Assembly (NCBI GenBank): GCA_037190225.1
Contig: JBBCJL010000006.1
Span: 434,001 to 498,000, forward strand
From: MKSF01 sp037190225
GTDB taxonomy: Bacteria > Bacteroidota > Bacteroidia > Chitinophagales > Chitinophagaceae
DNA length: 64,000 nt
Direction of reading: 5' to 3'
Position numbers and translations under genes: made by a program. Below the pieces are notes generated by a model. The model did no database searches. It saw only the letters and a program-made list of their open reading frames with translations, and was not told the origin of the DNA. Position 1 is the stretch's first letter. Each line of letters starts with the position of its first letter. Below are positions 1-7,450 of this stretch, in pieces.

Positions 1-630
1 GATCCTTTTATGCTCGGCACCTACCGCTACGACCCTCCGGCCGTTCAGGAAGCTCTCGGTGATATCTGCCAGGTATCCCTGCTTCGCGAGCTTGCGCACT
101 ACTCCTTCGAACAGCTTCCGCAGGCGATGGCGGGCGCCCTGCAGCTCATTCCGTATCTGCAGCAGCTCAGGCGAGGCGTTATCCCTTACGTTCCCGTTGT
201 CATCCACGACAGGCTGAATAAGGGCCGGGATATCTTTATTGTATTCCACACCCCCCACCACTTTCCACAGGTGCGGATAGATATTTCCCTGGCGCTTGAA
301 CCAGAGATGGATGTCCCTTATATTGAGGGTGAGCAGGCGCAAGGCATTCAGGTCGCTGCCCTTCAGGACGGCGTTGGGAATGCTCAGCAGCTTCAGCTCT
401 TTCTTTATATTCTTTACAAAATCTATAGGGAATATATCGCTGGAAGATAGGGATCCTTTGAATTCCAGTGTCTGTTCCAGCTCCTGCTGCAAATATTCCA
501 GGCGGGTATGAAAACGCAGATGTGCAGCCCTGTACCTGGCTTCATCTGAACGGCAATGCTTTTCCAGTAAACCCACGATCTTATCAAATTCCAACTGCTG
601 TACAGCTTGTTCCGGATATGTATGTACCAA
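1..630 (-). CDS. mutS2: Endonuclease MutS2, N-terminal part (cut by left edge)
   Basis: The minus strand is open for 210 codons from a TTG at 630 to the window edge. The reading shows the MutS2 N-terminal core: LEFDKIVGLLEKHC near residue 12, then VVDDNGNVRDNASPELLQIR around residues 142-160 and a basic helical stretch leading to FLNGRRVVAVGAEHKR. The family resolves recombination intermediates or acts in ribosome quality control; its ATPase and Smr domains would lie outside the window. An in-frame stop lies five codons upstream and no ATG is available, so TTG is the first possible start; a TAATTTTG -7 element sits about 40 nt upstream. The family call is firm, the exact start less so. Confidence 0.82.
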   Translation of the reverse strand, partial: MVHTYPEQAVQQLEFDKIVGLLEKHCRSDEARYRAAHLRFHTRLEYLQQELEQTLEFKGSLSSSDIFPIDFVKNIKKELKLLSIPNAVLKGSDLNALRLLTLNIRDIHLWFKRQGNIYPHLWKVVGGVEYNKDIPALIQPVVDDNGNVRDNASPELLQIRNELQGARHRLRKLFEGVVRKLAKQGYLADITESFLNGRRVVAVGAEHKRI

Positions 631-669
631 TGTCTGTTATAATTAAAAACGCTTCTGATGTAATAATGG

Positions 670-677
670 CAAAATTA
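670..677 (-). promoter_or_regulatory. Candidate -7 element of mutS2
   Basis: On the minus strand this reads TAATTTTG, a full match to the Bacteroidota -7 consensus TAnnTTTG, 40 nt before the TTG start of mutS2. No good TTTG is seen at the -33 position, so the call is moderate. A perfect 18-bp palindrome (TGATGATCCGGATCATCA, 722-739) lies just upstream and could be an operator or a hairpin. Confidence 0.4.
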
Positions 678-799
678 CAACAATCTTATAGTTTATGCTC
701 ATTCCGGACAAAGAGAGACCCTGATGATCCGGATCATCACAGGAACTCCAGGGCCTTTTTCAGGCTGCCCAAAATATACTTTCGCCAATATGACACACT

Positions 800-818
800 G
801 CCGGCCCTGTAAGCCGGC
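800..818 (-). terminator. Weak hairpin after the LLM oxidoreductase gene
   Basis: GCCGGC, a 7-nt loop, then GCCGGC, 12 nt past the stop of the 830-1849 gene. There is no T-tract, so it is at best a weak terminator or an mRNA 3' end stabiliser. Confidence 0.25.
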
Positions 819-829
819 AACGATCAGCT

Positions 830-1849
830 TTACTTCAGCTGCGGCAACACTTTGGCGCCCAGTATTTCAATAGCCTTCATCATATCCTTATGATCCGGAC
901 CGCCAACATCCAGGTGCGCAATAAAGCGGGTAAGGGAACCGATCTCCTTTAGCTGCAGTATCTTCTCAGCCACCAGGTTGGCATCTCCTACCAGCAGGTG
1001 ACCGGCCATGCTCCTGCCGTAATCGAACTGTGACCGCGTATAGGGCGGCCATCCCCTGTCCCTGCCTATATTGTTCATCTGGGCGGCATAATAAGGGAAA
1101 TATTTCCCGGCCACCTCATCGCTGTCCTCTCCCGCAAAGGTGTGCGCATGAATGCCTATCTGCATCTGCTCCGGGGGATGTCCATGACCGGCATATAGCT
1201 CCTTGTAGTACTCAAACAGCGGCTTATATTGCTCCGGCTGCCCGCCTATGATAGCAACGATCAGCGGCAATCCCAGCCTTGCGGCACGCTCCACGGAGGC
1301 AGGCGTACCGCCCACTGCCACCCATACCGGCAGCTCGGGCTGGTAAGCCCTCGGGAATATCCTTTGCTTCTCAAGCGGTGCCCTGTATTTACCCGACCAG
1401 CTTACGGGGTCTTCCCGGTTAATTTTCAGCAGCAGGTCCAGCTTCTCCTCAAACAGGCCGTCGTAATCCGCCAGTGAGTAACCGTACAGCGGGAAGGATT
1501 CTATAAAGCTCCCCCGACCGACCATGATCTCCGCCCGTCCTTTTGAAATAAGATCTATGGCAGCAAATTCCTCGTACAGCAACACCGGGTCAAAAGAGCT
1601 CAGAACGGTCACCCCTGTTGACAGCCGGATGTTCTGCGTAATGCCGGCAGCGGCTGCCAGTATGATATTGGGTACAGCCACCGCATAATCCTGCCGGTGA
1701 TGCTCACCCATGGCAAATACATCAAGACCCACCTCGTCACAGTATTGTATCTCACGGATCAGCTCCTGTATCCTTTGCCCGGCAGATGCCGGCTTACCCG
1801 ATACCAGCGGGGACGCGATATCCCCGAACATGCCTACTCCTATTTCCAT
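830..1849 (-). CDS. LLM-class flavin-dependent oxidoreductase
   Basis: A 339-residue bacterial luciferase-like (F420/FMN) TIM-barrel monooxygenase. The early strand MEIGVGMFGDI, the MGEHHRQDY motif near residue 47, the RLSTGVTVLSSFDPV segment and the ELPVWVAVGGTPAS stretch near residue 175 are typical of the family. Length is normal. Such enzymes use reduced flavin and oxygen on an organic substrate, which cannot be told from sequence. A TAACTTTG -7 box (1877-1884) lies 27 nt upstream on the same strand. It is divergent from the metallophosphoesterase. The specific subgroup resembles the Atu2307/SP_0267 type, but this is from memory. Confidence 0.9.
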   Translation of the reverse strand: MEIGVGMFGDIASPLVSGKPASAGQRIQELIREIQYCDEVGLDVFAMGEHHRQDYAVAVPNIILAAAAGITQNIRLSTGVTVLSSFDPVLLYEEFAAIDLISKGRAEIMVGRGSFIESFPLYGYSLADYDGLFEEKLDLLLKINREDPVSWSGKYRAPLEKQRIFPRAYQPELPVWVAVGGTPASVERAARLGLPLIVAIIGGQPEQYKPLFEYYKELYAGHGHPPEQMQIGIHAHTFAGEDSDEVAGKYFPYYAAQMNNIGRDRGWPPYTRSQFDYGRSMAGHLLVGDANLVAEKILQLKEIGSLTRFIAHLDVGGPDHKDMMKAIEILGAKVLPQLK

Positions 1850-2022
1850 AACCGATTTTCATTTAAAGTTAAAGTCCAAAGTTATTAAAAATGCGCATTT
1901 AAAATCATGTGCCGGTTCCGCTGCCGGCAGCGTCATCAATCCTGTAGCCGGCTCTCCGGTAATAATTTGCATGCAGCCCCAATAAATTGTCCCCCTGTTA
2001 CGTTCCTTACTGCGTATTGCTT

Positions 2023-2886
2023 ATGAACAGACGAACATTTCTTTCTTACACGCTCAAAGGCCTGGCAGGCTTTAGCGTGCTCGGCGGACTTTATGCCTGG
2101 CAGGTAGAGCCTTTCTGGCTGGAATTTGTACATATGAAGATGCCTGTCAGGTATCTACCGGATCACCTGGTCGGCAAAAAGCTGATGCAGATAAGCGATA
2201 TCCATATAGGCAGGCGGTTTGATCCCGGGTTTATAAAGGAGGCCTTCCTTAAGGCAAGCGCTTTCCGGCCTGACTGGGTAGTTTACACAGGGGATTATGT
2301 CAGCACCTATAAAGACCAGGTATTGTATGAGTCGCTGGAAGATGTGATGGATCACGCAGTAAAAGGCAGCTTCGGCACAACGGCCATTCTCGGCAATCAC
2401 GATTACGGCAGGAACTGGAAAGAGCCGGAAGTGGCAGACCGCATTACCCAAATGCTCAGCAGCAGGGGCATACAGGTATTAAGGAATGCTCAGACCACTA
2501 TAGAAGGCCTGCAGATCATAGGACTGGATGATTACTGGGGGACGAATTTCCACCCGGAAAAGATCATGCCTCATTACGATAACAGCAGGCCGACCATATT
2601 GTTATGCCACAATCCTGACGTATGCGACCTGGATATATGGAACGGCTACGAAGGCTGGATACTTTCCGGCCATACCCATGGCGGGCAGTGCAAGCCGCCG
2701 TTCCTGCCGCCGCCGATGCTGCCTGTAAAGAACAGGAGCTATACATCCGGCAGGATTGACCTGCCCTCCAACAGGACACTTTATATCAACCGCGCATTGG
2801 GCCATCTGTGGCAGGTAAGATTCAATGTCCGGCCGGAGATCACCATCTTTGAGCTGGAAAAGGAACAGAAAACAGAAGAGAGTTGA
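2023..2886 (+). CDS. Metallophosphoesterase, YaeI-like, Tat/membrane-anchored
   Basis: A calcineurin-type phosphoesterase with all the metal-binding blocks: ISDIHIG, YTGDYVS, LGNHDYG, LLCHNPD and SGHTHGGQ. The start is placed at the ATG at 2023 because it gives MNRRTFLSYTLKG followed by a hydrophobic stretch, a twin-arginine-like signal or anchor; an upstream in-frame codon at 1987 would add 12 residues of no clear value. The product is about 287 residues, normal for the YaeI/YkuE group, whose members hydrolyse lipid-linked or UDP-sugar phosphoesters at the membrane. The substrate here is not known. It stands alone between divergent and convergent neighbours. Confidence 0.88.
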   Translation: MNRRTFLSYTLKGLAGFSVLGGLYAWQVEPFWLEFVHMKMPVRYLPDHLVGKKLMQISDIHIGRRFDPGFIKEAFLKASAFRPDWVVYTGDYVSTYKDQVLYESLEDVMDHAVKGSFGTTAILGNHDYGRNWKEPEVADRITQMLSSRGIQVLRNAQTTIEGLQIIGLDDYWGTNFHPEKIMPHYDNSRPTILLCHNPDVCDLDIWNGYEGWILSGHTHGGQCKPPFLPPPMLPVKNRSYTSGRIDLPSNRTLYINRALGHLWQVRFNVRPEITIFELEKEQKTEES

Positions 2887-3029
2887 GAGTGAACAGAGGA
2901 CAGAGCGCAGTGGATAGCGGCATACGGGCAGGCGCCAGGTCAAAGGAGTTTTACGGATGACCTGTCATACCGTAAATAACCTTTGCTATGATAAAGCCTT
3001 GATCTCCTTTACCTTCTTTGATACTCACC

Positions 3030-3566
3030 CTAAGGCTTCAGCTGGTACAGTTCAGGAAAGTTACGGCCGTAGCCGTCATAATCAAGGCCATAGCCCAGGA
3101 CAAACCTGTTCTCTATCTCAAAGCCGGTATAGTCCGCATGCACCTCATACCGGAGCGCTTCCGGCTTGGTAAGCAGGGCGGCAATTTTCAGGGAAGCGGG
3201 CGCCTGGTTCCATAGCTGCGGCAGGAATTCGCTGAGCGTCTTACCGGTATCAATGATATCTTCCAGCAGTATGATATGGCGGTCTTTCAGGGATTCATCC
3301 AGCCCGATCGCGGTAATGACATTCCCTGTGCTGGTGGTCCCCTTATAGGAGGCCAGCTTAATAAAGGATATCTGCGCGGGGATCGTTATTTTTTTGAATA
3401 AATCTGAAGCGAACATGAAGGAGCCGTTCAGGACAGCAATGAACAAGGGATTCTTATCGCTATACGCCTTATTAATCATGTCTGCGATTTCCTGTATTTT
3501 CCGGTCTATTTCCGATGCCGTGATAAACGGCACGAATTCTTTATCCAATACTTGTATAGCCTTCAT
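3030..3566 (-). CDS. hpt: Hypoxanthine phosphoribosyltransferase
   Basis: A 178-residue type I phosphoribosyltransferase for purine salvage: hypoxanthine or guanine plus PRPP gives IMP or GMP. The PRPP-binding loop is clear as IILLEDIIDTGKT near residue 97, preceded by the flexible-loop SYKGTTSTGNV and followed by VLGYGLDYDGYGRNFP at the C-terminus, the base-binding region of HPRT. It starts 32 nt after the stop of the FKBP lipoprotein gene on the same strand, so the two may be cotranscribed. A second candidate, xanthine or adenine specificity, is less likely because the C-terminal GYGLDYDGYGRN block is that of Hpt. Confidence 0.93.
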   Translation of the reverse strand: MKAIQVLDKEFVPFITASEIDRKIQEIADMINKAYSDKNPLFIAVLNGSFMFASDLFKKITIPAQISFIKLASYKGTTSTGNVITAIGLDESLKDRHIILLEDIIDTGKTLSEFLPQLWNQAPASLKIAALLTKPEALRYEVHADYTGFEIENRFVLGYGLDYDGYGRNFPELYQLKP

Positions 3567-3598
3567 ATGCTTGTCTGTAATATAATTTATACGGTGGG

Positions 3599-4078
3599 TC
3601 AGCGGACTTCAAGAAGCTCTATCTTGAATACGGTAATGGCCCCTTTGGGGATGATATTATCAATACCCGTATCTCCGTAAGCCAGGTCCGCAGGCAACAC
3701 GATACTGATGATCCCTCCCTCCCGGATAAGCGGCAATGCGAGCCTCCATCCCGGAATAAGGGTCCTGAGGTTGAACAATACATTGGTAGCCTTATCAAAT
3801 TCTGTACCATCCGCCAGGGCTCCCGAGTAGTTGACCCTGACCTCTGAGCAGCCATCGGGCGCCTGCCTCGCATTACCTTCCGCAATGATCTCATAATAAA
3901 AGCCCAGGGAATGATATACCGCATCGGGATGATGCTTTTCAATATACGCTTTCAGCTCGTCCTGCTGTTCCAGCCTGACACCGGGCGCATTGATATTACA
4001 GACATCCTCTTTTTTAGAGCAGGATGCCATCAGCAGCACGGCAAGTATAGTGAACAGGGAGATAATGCTCTTTTTCAT
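3599..4078 (-). CDS. FKBP-type peptidyl-prolyl isomerase lipoprotein
   Basis: A 159-residue secreted lipoprotein. The signal peptide ends in a lipobox, LLMASC, with the lipidated cysteine at residue 20. The FKBP fold starts near residue 78 with SEVRVNYSGALADGTEFD and continues through LIPGWRLALPLIREGG and LPADLAYGD to IPKGAITVFKIELLEV, covering the usual active-site strands. It should speed proline isomerisation of envelope proteins. A TAATTTTG -7 box (4097-4104) lies 18 nt upstream. hpt follows in the same direction after 32 nt. Confidence 0.9.
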   Translation of the reverse strand: MKKSIISLFTILAVLLMASCSKKEDVCNINAPGVRLEQQDELKAYIEKHHPDAVYHSLGFYYEIIAEGNARQAPDGCSEVRVNYSGALADGTEFDKATNVLFNLRTLIPGWRLALPLIREGGIISIVLPADLAYGDTGIDNIIPKGAITVFKIELLEVR

Positions 4079-4151
4079 TCAATGTTATTTACAATGCAAA
4101 ATTATAATAATTACGTATATAAAGGATAACGGGAAGGAAAATATAATATTA

Positions 4152-4790
4152 TCAGGTTGTAAATAATATCTTTAAAATTGCCGTTAATGTTACCAGCAGT
4201 GTAACGGCAGCCACAATGAAATTGGTATTGATCTCTTTCTTCCCCTCTACCTTTGAACGCCTTTCAATGATCCTCGGGTAATAGATCGCGTAAATCTTAA
4301 GAACAAACACGGTACCTGCCACCACGCTCAGGATCATCACGAGCATCTCTGCCATTGTGAAGTGGAAAAGACGGTTATTGGCCAGCAACAGGGCTGTCGC
4401 TGTATAGAAAGGAATGGGCAGGATATTGAGCATGGAGAGAAAGATCCCCGTAATGAAGAAATTGTTCCGGTCCACCTGCGGTACCGCGATCTGTCGGCTT
4501 TCATATCTGCCCTTCAGAAAGAAATAGACGGTCAGTATGCCGAATATCACCGCGGCGGCCTTATAAAGGCCCATAACAAAATCAGGGTGCGTATCTATAT
4601 AAAAAGAGAACTGGGTGGCAATGAAACAATATAACATGGAAATAATGCCCGACCCGATTATGAACCGGTCCCCTTTTTCCCTGCTGTATTCATATGCTAT
4701 CTTACCTGCGGTCATATTAAGGAGGCCGGGAGGCGCAGTACCTGCCACAGCTGCGAAGAAGCCTGTAATGAAAATATAGAAATAGTTCAT
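4152..4790 (-). CDS. LysE-family-like membrane transporter
   Basis: A 212-residue integral membrane protein with about six hydrophobic segments. The first helix ends in AVAGTAPPGLLNMTAGKIA, the conserved N-terminal signature of the LysE/RhtB amino-acid exporter superfamily, in which the P-G-P-like turn is replaced here by APPG. A charged loop (KGRYESRQIAVPQVDRNN) separates helices 3 and 4. Exporters of this group move amino acids or other small solutes outward; the substrate cannot be read. It is a stand-alone gene, 73 nt downstream of which begins the FKBP gene on the same strand. Confidence 0.75.
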   Translation of the reverse strand: MNYFYIFITGFFAAVAGTAPPGLLNMTAGKIAYEYSREKGDRFIIGSGIISMLYCFIATQFSFYIDTHPDFVMGLYKAAAVIFGILTVYFFLKGRYESRQIAVPQVDRNNFFITGIFLSMLNILPIPFYTATALLLANNRLFHFTMAEMLVMILSVVAGTVFVLKIYAIYYPRIIERRSKVEGKKEINTNFIVAAVTLLVTLTAILKILFTT

Positions 4791-4861
4791 AAATAGCCTG
4801 TAGTTAAAACAATACCCATTCCGACCGGTTCCATACCTGCAAAAGTATCGGCGCTTTCAAT

Positions 4862-4900
4862 AAAAAAGCTGTAAAGCATACCTGGCTTTACAGCTTTTTA
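4862..4900 (-). terminator. Rho-independent terminator of tig (bidirectional)
   Basis: GCTGTAAAGC, a 7-nt loop and GCTTTACAGC (4868-4877 and 4885-4894) flanked by an A-tract on the left and TTTTTA on the right. It lies 16 nt past the trigger factor stop on the minus strand and looks functional on both strands. Confidence 0.8.
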
Positions 4901-4915
4901 CCTTACCGGTTTATC

Positions 4916-6256
4916 TTAGTGCTGATGATATTTATTCGGGATCTTACCGAATTCTTCTCCCGTCACCTGCTCTTCTTTTACTTCTATCACCTCTGCTATT
5001 CTGGAGAACAGCTTATCGAATAATAATTTCCTGTAAGCCTCGTCAATGGTTTTGGTATCTTTTGACATTTTATCCATGTATTCGGCCATCCATTCCGGTT
5101 CCTCATCGCTGCCGTTTACGCCGAAGTAGGTAAGCACCTTGGTTTTAATATCCGCCAGCACTTCATCCATGCTTACCTGGATATCATATTCCTTGATCAG
5201 CTTGTCGGAGATCAGGGTCCAGATCAGCTGGTGCTCAAAAGAAGGATACTCCTTTTCCACCTCTTCATCCGTCTTGATCTGCTCACCGCTTCTTTTTATC
5301 CAGGACTTCAGGAACGCAACGGGTAACTCGATCTTGGTCTCATGTACCAGCGTTTCAAAAATCTCGTTCTGCAGCTTCTCGTTGGTCAGCCTTGCGCCTT
5401 CCTTACCGATCTCCTGCTTCAGCAGGTCACGGAAAGCTTCTTCCGTTGTAATGCCCTGCCCGGGAAACGCTTCTTCAAAAAGGGATTCGTTCAGCTCACG
5501 CGGGATCAGCCTGCCGATCTTTGTCAGGGTGAAACCCGCTTTTTTACCCTTCAGTGATGCCGCGTCCTTTTTGAAAACATTGGCAGCCATTTCATCCAGC
5601 TCTTCTGCAGCCAGGGCATCCAGGTCTATTTCCTGCGTAAAGCCTGCCTTCTGGCCTTTGAGCGCTTCTTTCAGCACGGACGGCGCTTTATCCAGAGATA
5701 CGGCGTCCTCATATTGCTCTCCGTCCAGCTCATAGGATGCATAAACGATATCCGTATCCTTTTCCAGCGTTTCTGGGTTTTCAACCGTACCCGCCCTTTT
5801 CTGGATATTATCTACCTCAAGGTCGATCAGTTTATCATCAATGATAATATTATAGCGTGTAATGCTACCTTTATCCTTTAAAGGTGTTATTTCAAAATCA
5901 GGCTTCAGCCCGATCTCGAAATCGAACTCAAACTCAGCAGGGTTATTAACATCAACATTCAGCGTTTCCAGGGGCATAGCGATCGGCTGGGCGAAGATAC
6001 TTGGCTGTTCCTTTTGCAGGTACTGGTCCACTTCTTTATTGGCGGCTCTCAGTATTTCATCCATCATGATGGAATTGCCATACATTTTTTTCACCATGCC
6101 GGCAGGAACCATTCCTTTTCTGAAGCCCGGAATGTTAACATTCTTGCTATAGTTTTTCAATGCTTTTTCATAAGCACCAAAGTAATCCTCCTTAGAAAGT
6201 TTTACTGTCAGTTTATCGTGTAAATTACCGATGTTTGAACGCGTTACTATTGCCAT
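4916..6256 (-). CDS. tig: Trigger factor
   Basis: A 446-residue ribosome-associated chaperone. The N-terminal ribosome-binding domain has the diagnostic loop VNIPGFRKGMVP near residue 40, followed by VKKMYGNSIMMDEILRAANKE. The middle region corresponds to the PPIase-like domain, though it is divergent as is usual in Bacteroidota, and the long helical C-terminal domain follows. It binds nascent chains at the exit tunnel. The gene starts 40 nt after the tRNA-Leu terminator hairpin and no TAnnTTTG box is visible in that space, so its promoter is unclear. It is far from clpP/clpX here, unlike in proteobacteria. Confidence 0.93.
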   Translation of the reverse strand: MAIVTRSNIGNLHDKLTVKLSKEDYFGAYEKALKNYSKNVNIPGFRKGMVPAGMVKKMYGNSIMMDEILRAANKEVDQYLQKEQPSIFAQPIAMPLETLNVDVNNPAEFEFDFEIGLKPDFEITPLKDKGSITRYNIIIDDKLIDLEVDNIQKRAGTVENPETLEKDTDIVYASYELDGEQYEDAVSLDKAPSVLKEALKGQKAGFTQEIDLDALAAEELDEMAANVFKKDAASLKGKKAGFTLTKIGRLIPRELNESLFEEAFPGQGITTEEAFRDLLKQEIGKEGARLTNEKLQNEIFETLVHETKIELPVAFLKSWIKRSGEQIKTDEEVEKEYPSFEHQLIWTLISDKLIKEYDIQVSMDEVLADIKTKVLTYFGVNGSDEEPEWMAEYMDKMSKDTKTIDEAYRKLLFDKLFSRIAEVIEVKEEQVTGEEFGKIPNKYHQH

Positions 6257-6295
6257 TTTTTATCTGGTATTTTTATTTTTTTTTAAAAATTCAAT

Positions 6296-6319
6296 AACCC
6301 CCGCAATGCTGCGGGGGTT
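6296..6319 (-). terminator. Terminator hairpin after tRNA-Leu
   Basis: AACCCCCGCA, loop ATGC, TGCGGGGGTT: a 10-bp perfect stem 11 nt beyond the tRNA 3' end on the minus strand, followed there by ATTGAATTTTT. It sits between tRNA-Leu and tig. Confidence 0.75.
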
Positions 6320-6329
6320 ATGCACTCGG

Positions 6330-6411
6330 TGCGGGTGGAGGGACTCGAACCCCCATGCCTCGCGGCACTAGATCCTAAGTCTAGCGTGTCTACCAATTTC
6401 ACCACACCCGC
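6330..6411 (-). tRNA. tRNA-Leu (anticodon UAG)
   Basis: On the minus strand the molecule opens GCGGGTGTGGTGAAATTGG and closes GTTCGAGTCCCTCCACCCGC plus an A discriminator, giving a 7-bp acceptor stem and a T-loop GTTCGAGTCC. The anticodon arm is CTAGA-CTTAGGA-TCTAG, anticodon TAG, and a long variable arm (GTGCCGCGAGGCAT) marks a class II leucine tRNA. The CCA end is not encoded. A promoter with TTTG and TATTTTCG lies just upstream. Confidence 0.95.
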
Positions 6412-6431
6412 TTTAGATGTAAATGGGAGTG

Positions 6432-6463
6432 CGAAAATAGACAGCTGGTTTCACATTTCCAAA
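6432..6463 (-). promoter_or_regulatory. Promoter of tRNA-Leu
   Basis: On the minus strand TTTG (6460-6463) is followed after 20 bp by TATTTTCG (6432-6439), close to the Bacteroidota TTTG-N19/20-TAnnTTTG pattern, about 20 nt ahead of the tRNA 5' end. Confidence 0.6.
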
Positions 6464-6812
6464 AATATTTTTGTTATTTTTCACAGATCAGACCCAATAC
6501 CAAAATGACCATCTGGCCCGAGCAAACTTTAATAACAGGAACAAGGATTTTTCCAGTACGGACCCCAAAGACAGCCGTATGCCTGATAATGCCAGGTGCG
6601 CTTTAAAGGCAGGTGAGTGATATCTTATACATAAGCTAATTCCAGATACAATGCTCACCGGGGCAGGGACAATATGCCATTGGGGCCTGTTTTAAAGGCC
6701 TTCCGGAAGCATGATGCTTCCCGGAAGCCGTAATTAAGGCAGCCGCCGCGCCTCTTACCCCGGGAAGCCCTTATTTATCAACATTTCGTGTATAACTTTT
6801 TCAGTTAAAACA

Positions 6813-6843
6813 TTTGGATATGAAAAAAAGTAAACTATATTTG
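6813..6843 (+). promoter_or_regulatory. Promoter of the HU gene
   Basis: TTTG (6813-6816), a 19-bp spacer and TATATTTG (6836-6843): a perfect Bacteroidota -33/-7 pair. Transcription should start near 6850, leaving a leader of about 40 nt before the ATG at 6891. Confidence 0.75.
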
Positions 6844-6890
6844 CTTTGGTAATCCATTAAAAAAATTAATCATTAATTAAATATTCGGTT

Positions 6891-7172
6891 ATGAACAAAG
6901 CAGAATTAGTAGACACTATTGCATCCAAAGCGGGACTTACCAAGACCCAGGCGAACGAAGCTTTGGATTGTTTCATGGAAACAGTCGTAAAAACCCTGAA
7001 AAAAGGTGATAAAGTAACTCTGGTGGGTTTTGGAACATTCTCGGTTTCCGAGCGCAGCGCGCGTAACGGCCGCAATCCACAAACCGGTGAAGTGATCAAG
7101 ATCAAAGCACGCAAAGTTCCCCGCTTTAAAGCAGGTAAGGAGTTTGCAACCAAAATAGGCGGTAAAAAATAA
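6891..7172 (+). CDS. HU-family DNA-binding protein
   Basis: A 93-residue histone-like protein that bends and compacts DNA as a dimer. The N-terminal helices (MNKAELVDTIASKAGLTKTQ), the GFGTFSVSERSARNGRNP beta-arm and the tip sequence GRNPQTGEVIKI with its intercalating proline are all standard for HU, and the length is canonical. It has its own strong promoter and its own terminator 27 nt past the stop, as expected for a highly expressed monocistronic gene. Confidence 0.95.
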   Translation: MNKAELVDTIASKAGLTKTQANEALDCFMETVVKTLKKGDKVTLVGFGTFSVSERSARNGRNPQTGEVIKIKARKVPRFKAGKEFATKIGGKK

Positions 7173-7198
7173 TGACCGATACCTTTTTATAAAATAAA

Positions 7199-7225
7199 GA
7201 CCTGTATTATGCGACAGGTCTTTTG
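7199..7225 (+). terminator. Terminator of the HU gene
   Basis: GACCTGT, 8-nt loop, ACAGGTC, then TTTTG. The T-tract doubles as the -33 TTTG of the next promoter. Confidence 0.8.
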
Positions 7226-7252
7226 AATTTTCAGGCAGATCCTGTATATTTG
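7222..7252 (+). promoter_or_regulatory. Promoter of the bTHX gene
   Basis: TTTG (7222-7225), exactly 19 bp, TATATTTG (7245-7252). Same architecture as the HU promoter; start of transcription expected near 7259, 30 nt before the ATG at 7290. Confidence 0.75.
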
Positions 7253-7289
7253 CACCGTTTATTAATTTTTCATAAAATCTGTTTCAAAA

Positions 7290-7397
7290 ATGGGAAGAGG
7301 TGATATCCGTACAAAAAAAGGGAAAAGGACCAAAGGTTCTTTCGGAGTAGTACGTCCTAGCAAGACAAAAAAGGCAAAAGCTGCCAGAACAGCTTAA
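7290..7397 (+). CDS. 30S ribosomal protein bTHX
   Basis: A 35-residue, very basic protein: MGRGDIRTKKGKRTKGSF then GVVRPSKTKKAKAARTA. The MGxGDxxTxxGKxxxGxxGxxRP pattern is that of the Thx family, a small peptide that binds in a cleft of the 30S head in Thermus and is common in Bacteroidota. A perfect promoter (7222-7252) and a terminator (7419-7448) bracket it, so it is a real single-gene unit in spite of its size. Confidence 0.9.
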   Translation: MGRGDIRTKKGKRTKGSFGVVRPSKTKKAKAARTA

Positions 7398-7418
7398 TTT
7401 TTTGTTCAAAAAAATATT

Positions 7419-7448
7419 AACAGGATATCCTAAGGGTATCCTGTTTCT
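7419..7448 (+). terminator. Terminator after the bTHX gene
   Basis: AACAGGATA, loop, TATCCTGTT followed by TCTGTTT, between the convergent bTHX and hemW genes; it may serve both. Confidence 0.7.
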
Positions 7449-7450
7449 GT

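Larger units (their letters stand above)
6412..6890. other. 479-bp gene-free region between tRNA-Leu and HU
   Basis: It holds the divergent promoters of the tRNA (minus, 6432-6463) and of the HU gene (plus, 6813-6843). In the middle is a strong hairpin at 6700-6727 (CTTCCGGAAGCAT / ATGCTTCCCGGAAG with one bulged C) with no T-tract. No reading frame here has coding character. The hairpin could be part of a small RNA or an old terminator; nothing more can be said. Confidence 0.5.

Noticed and set aside
10..450. Plus-strand open frame at the left edge
   Set aside because: It is antisense to the mutS2 N-terminus, whose minus-strand reading has clear family motifs.
5139..5735. 198-codon plus-strand frame inside trigger factor
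   Set aside because: Serine-rich translation without any family pattern; a shadow of tig.
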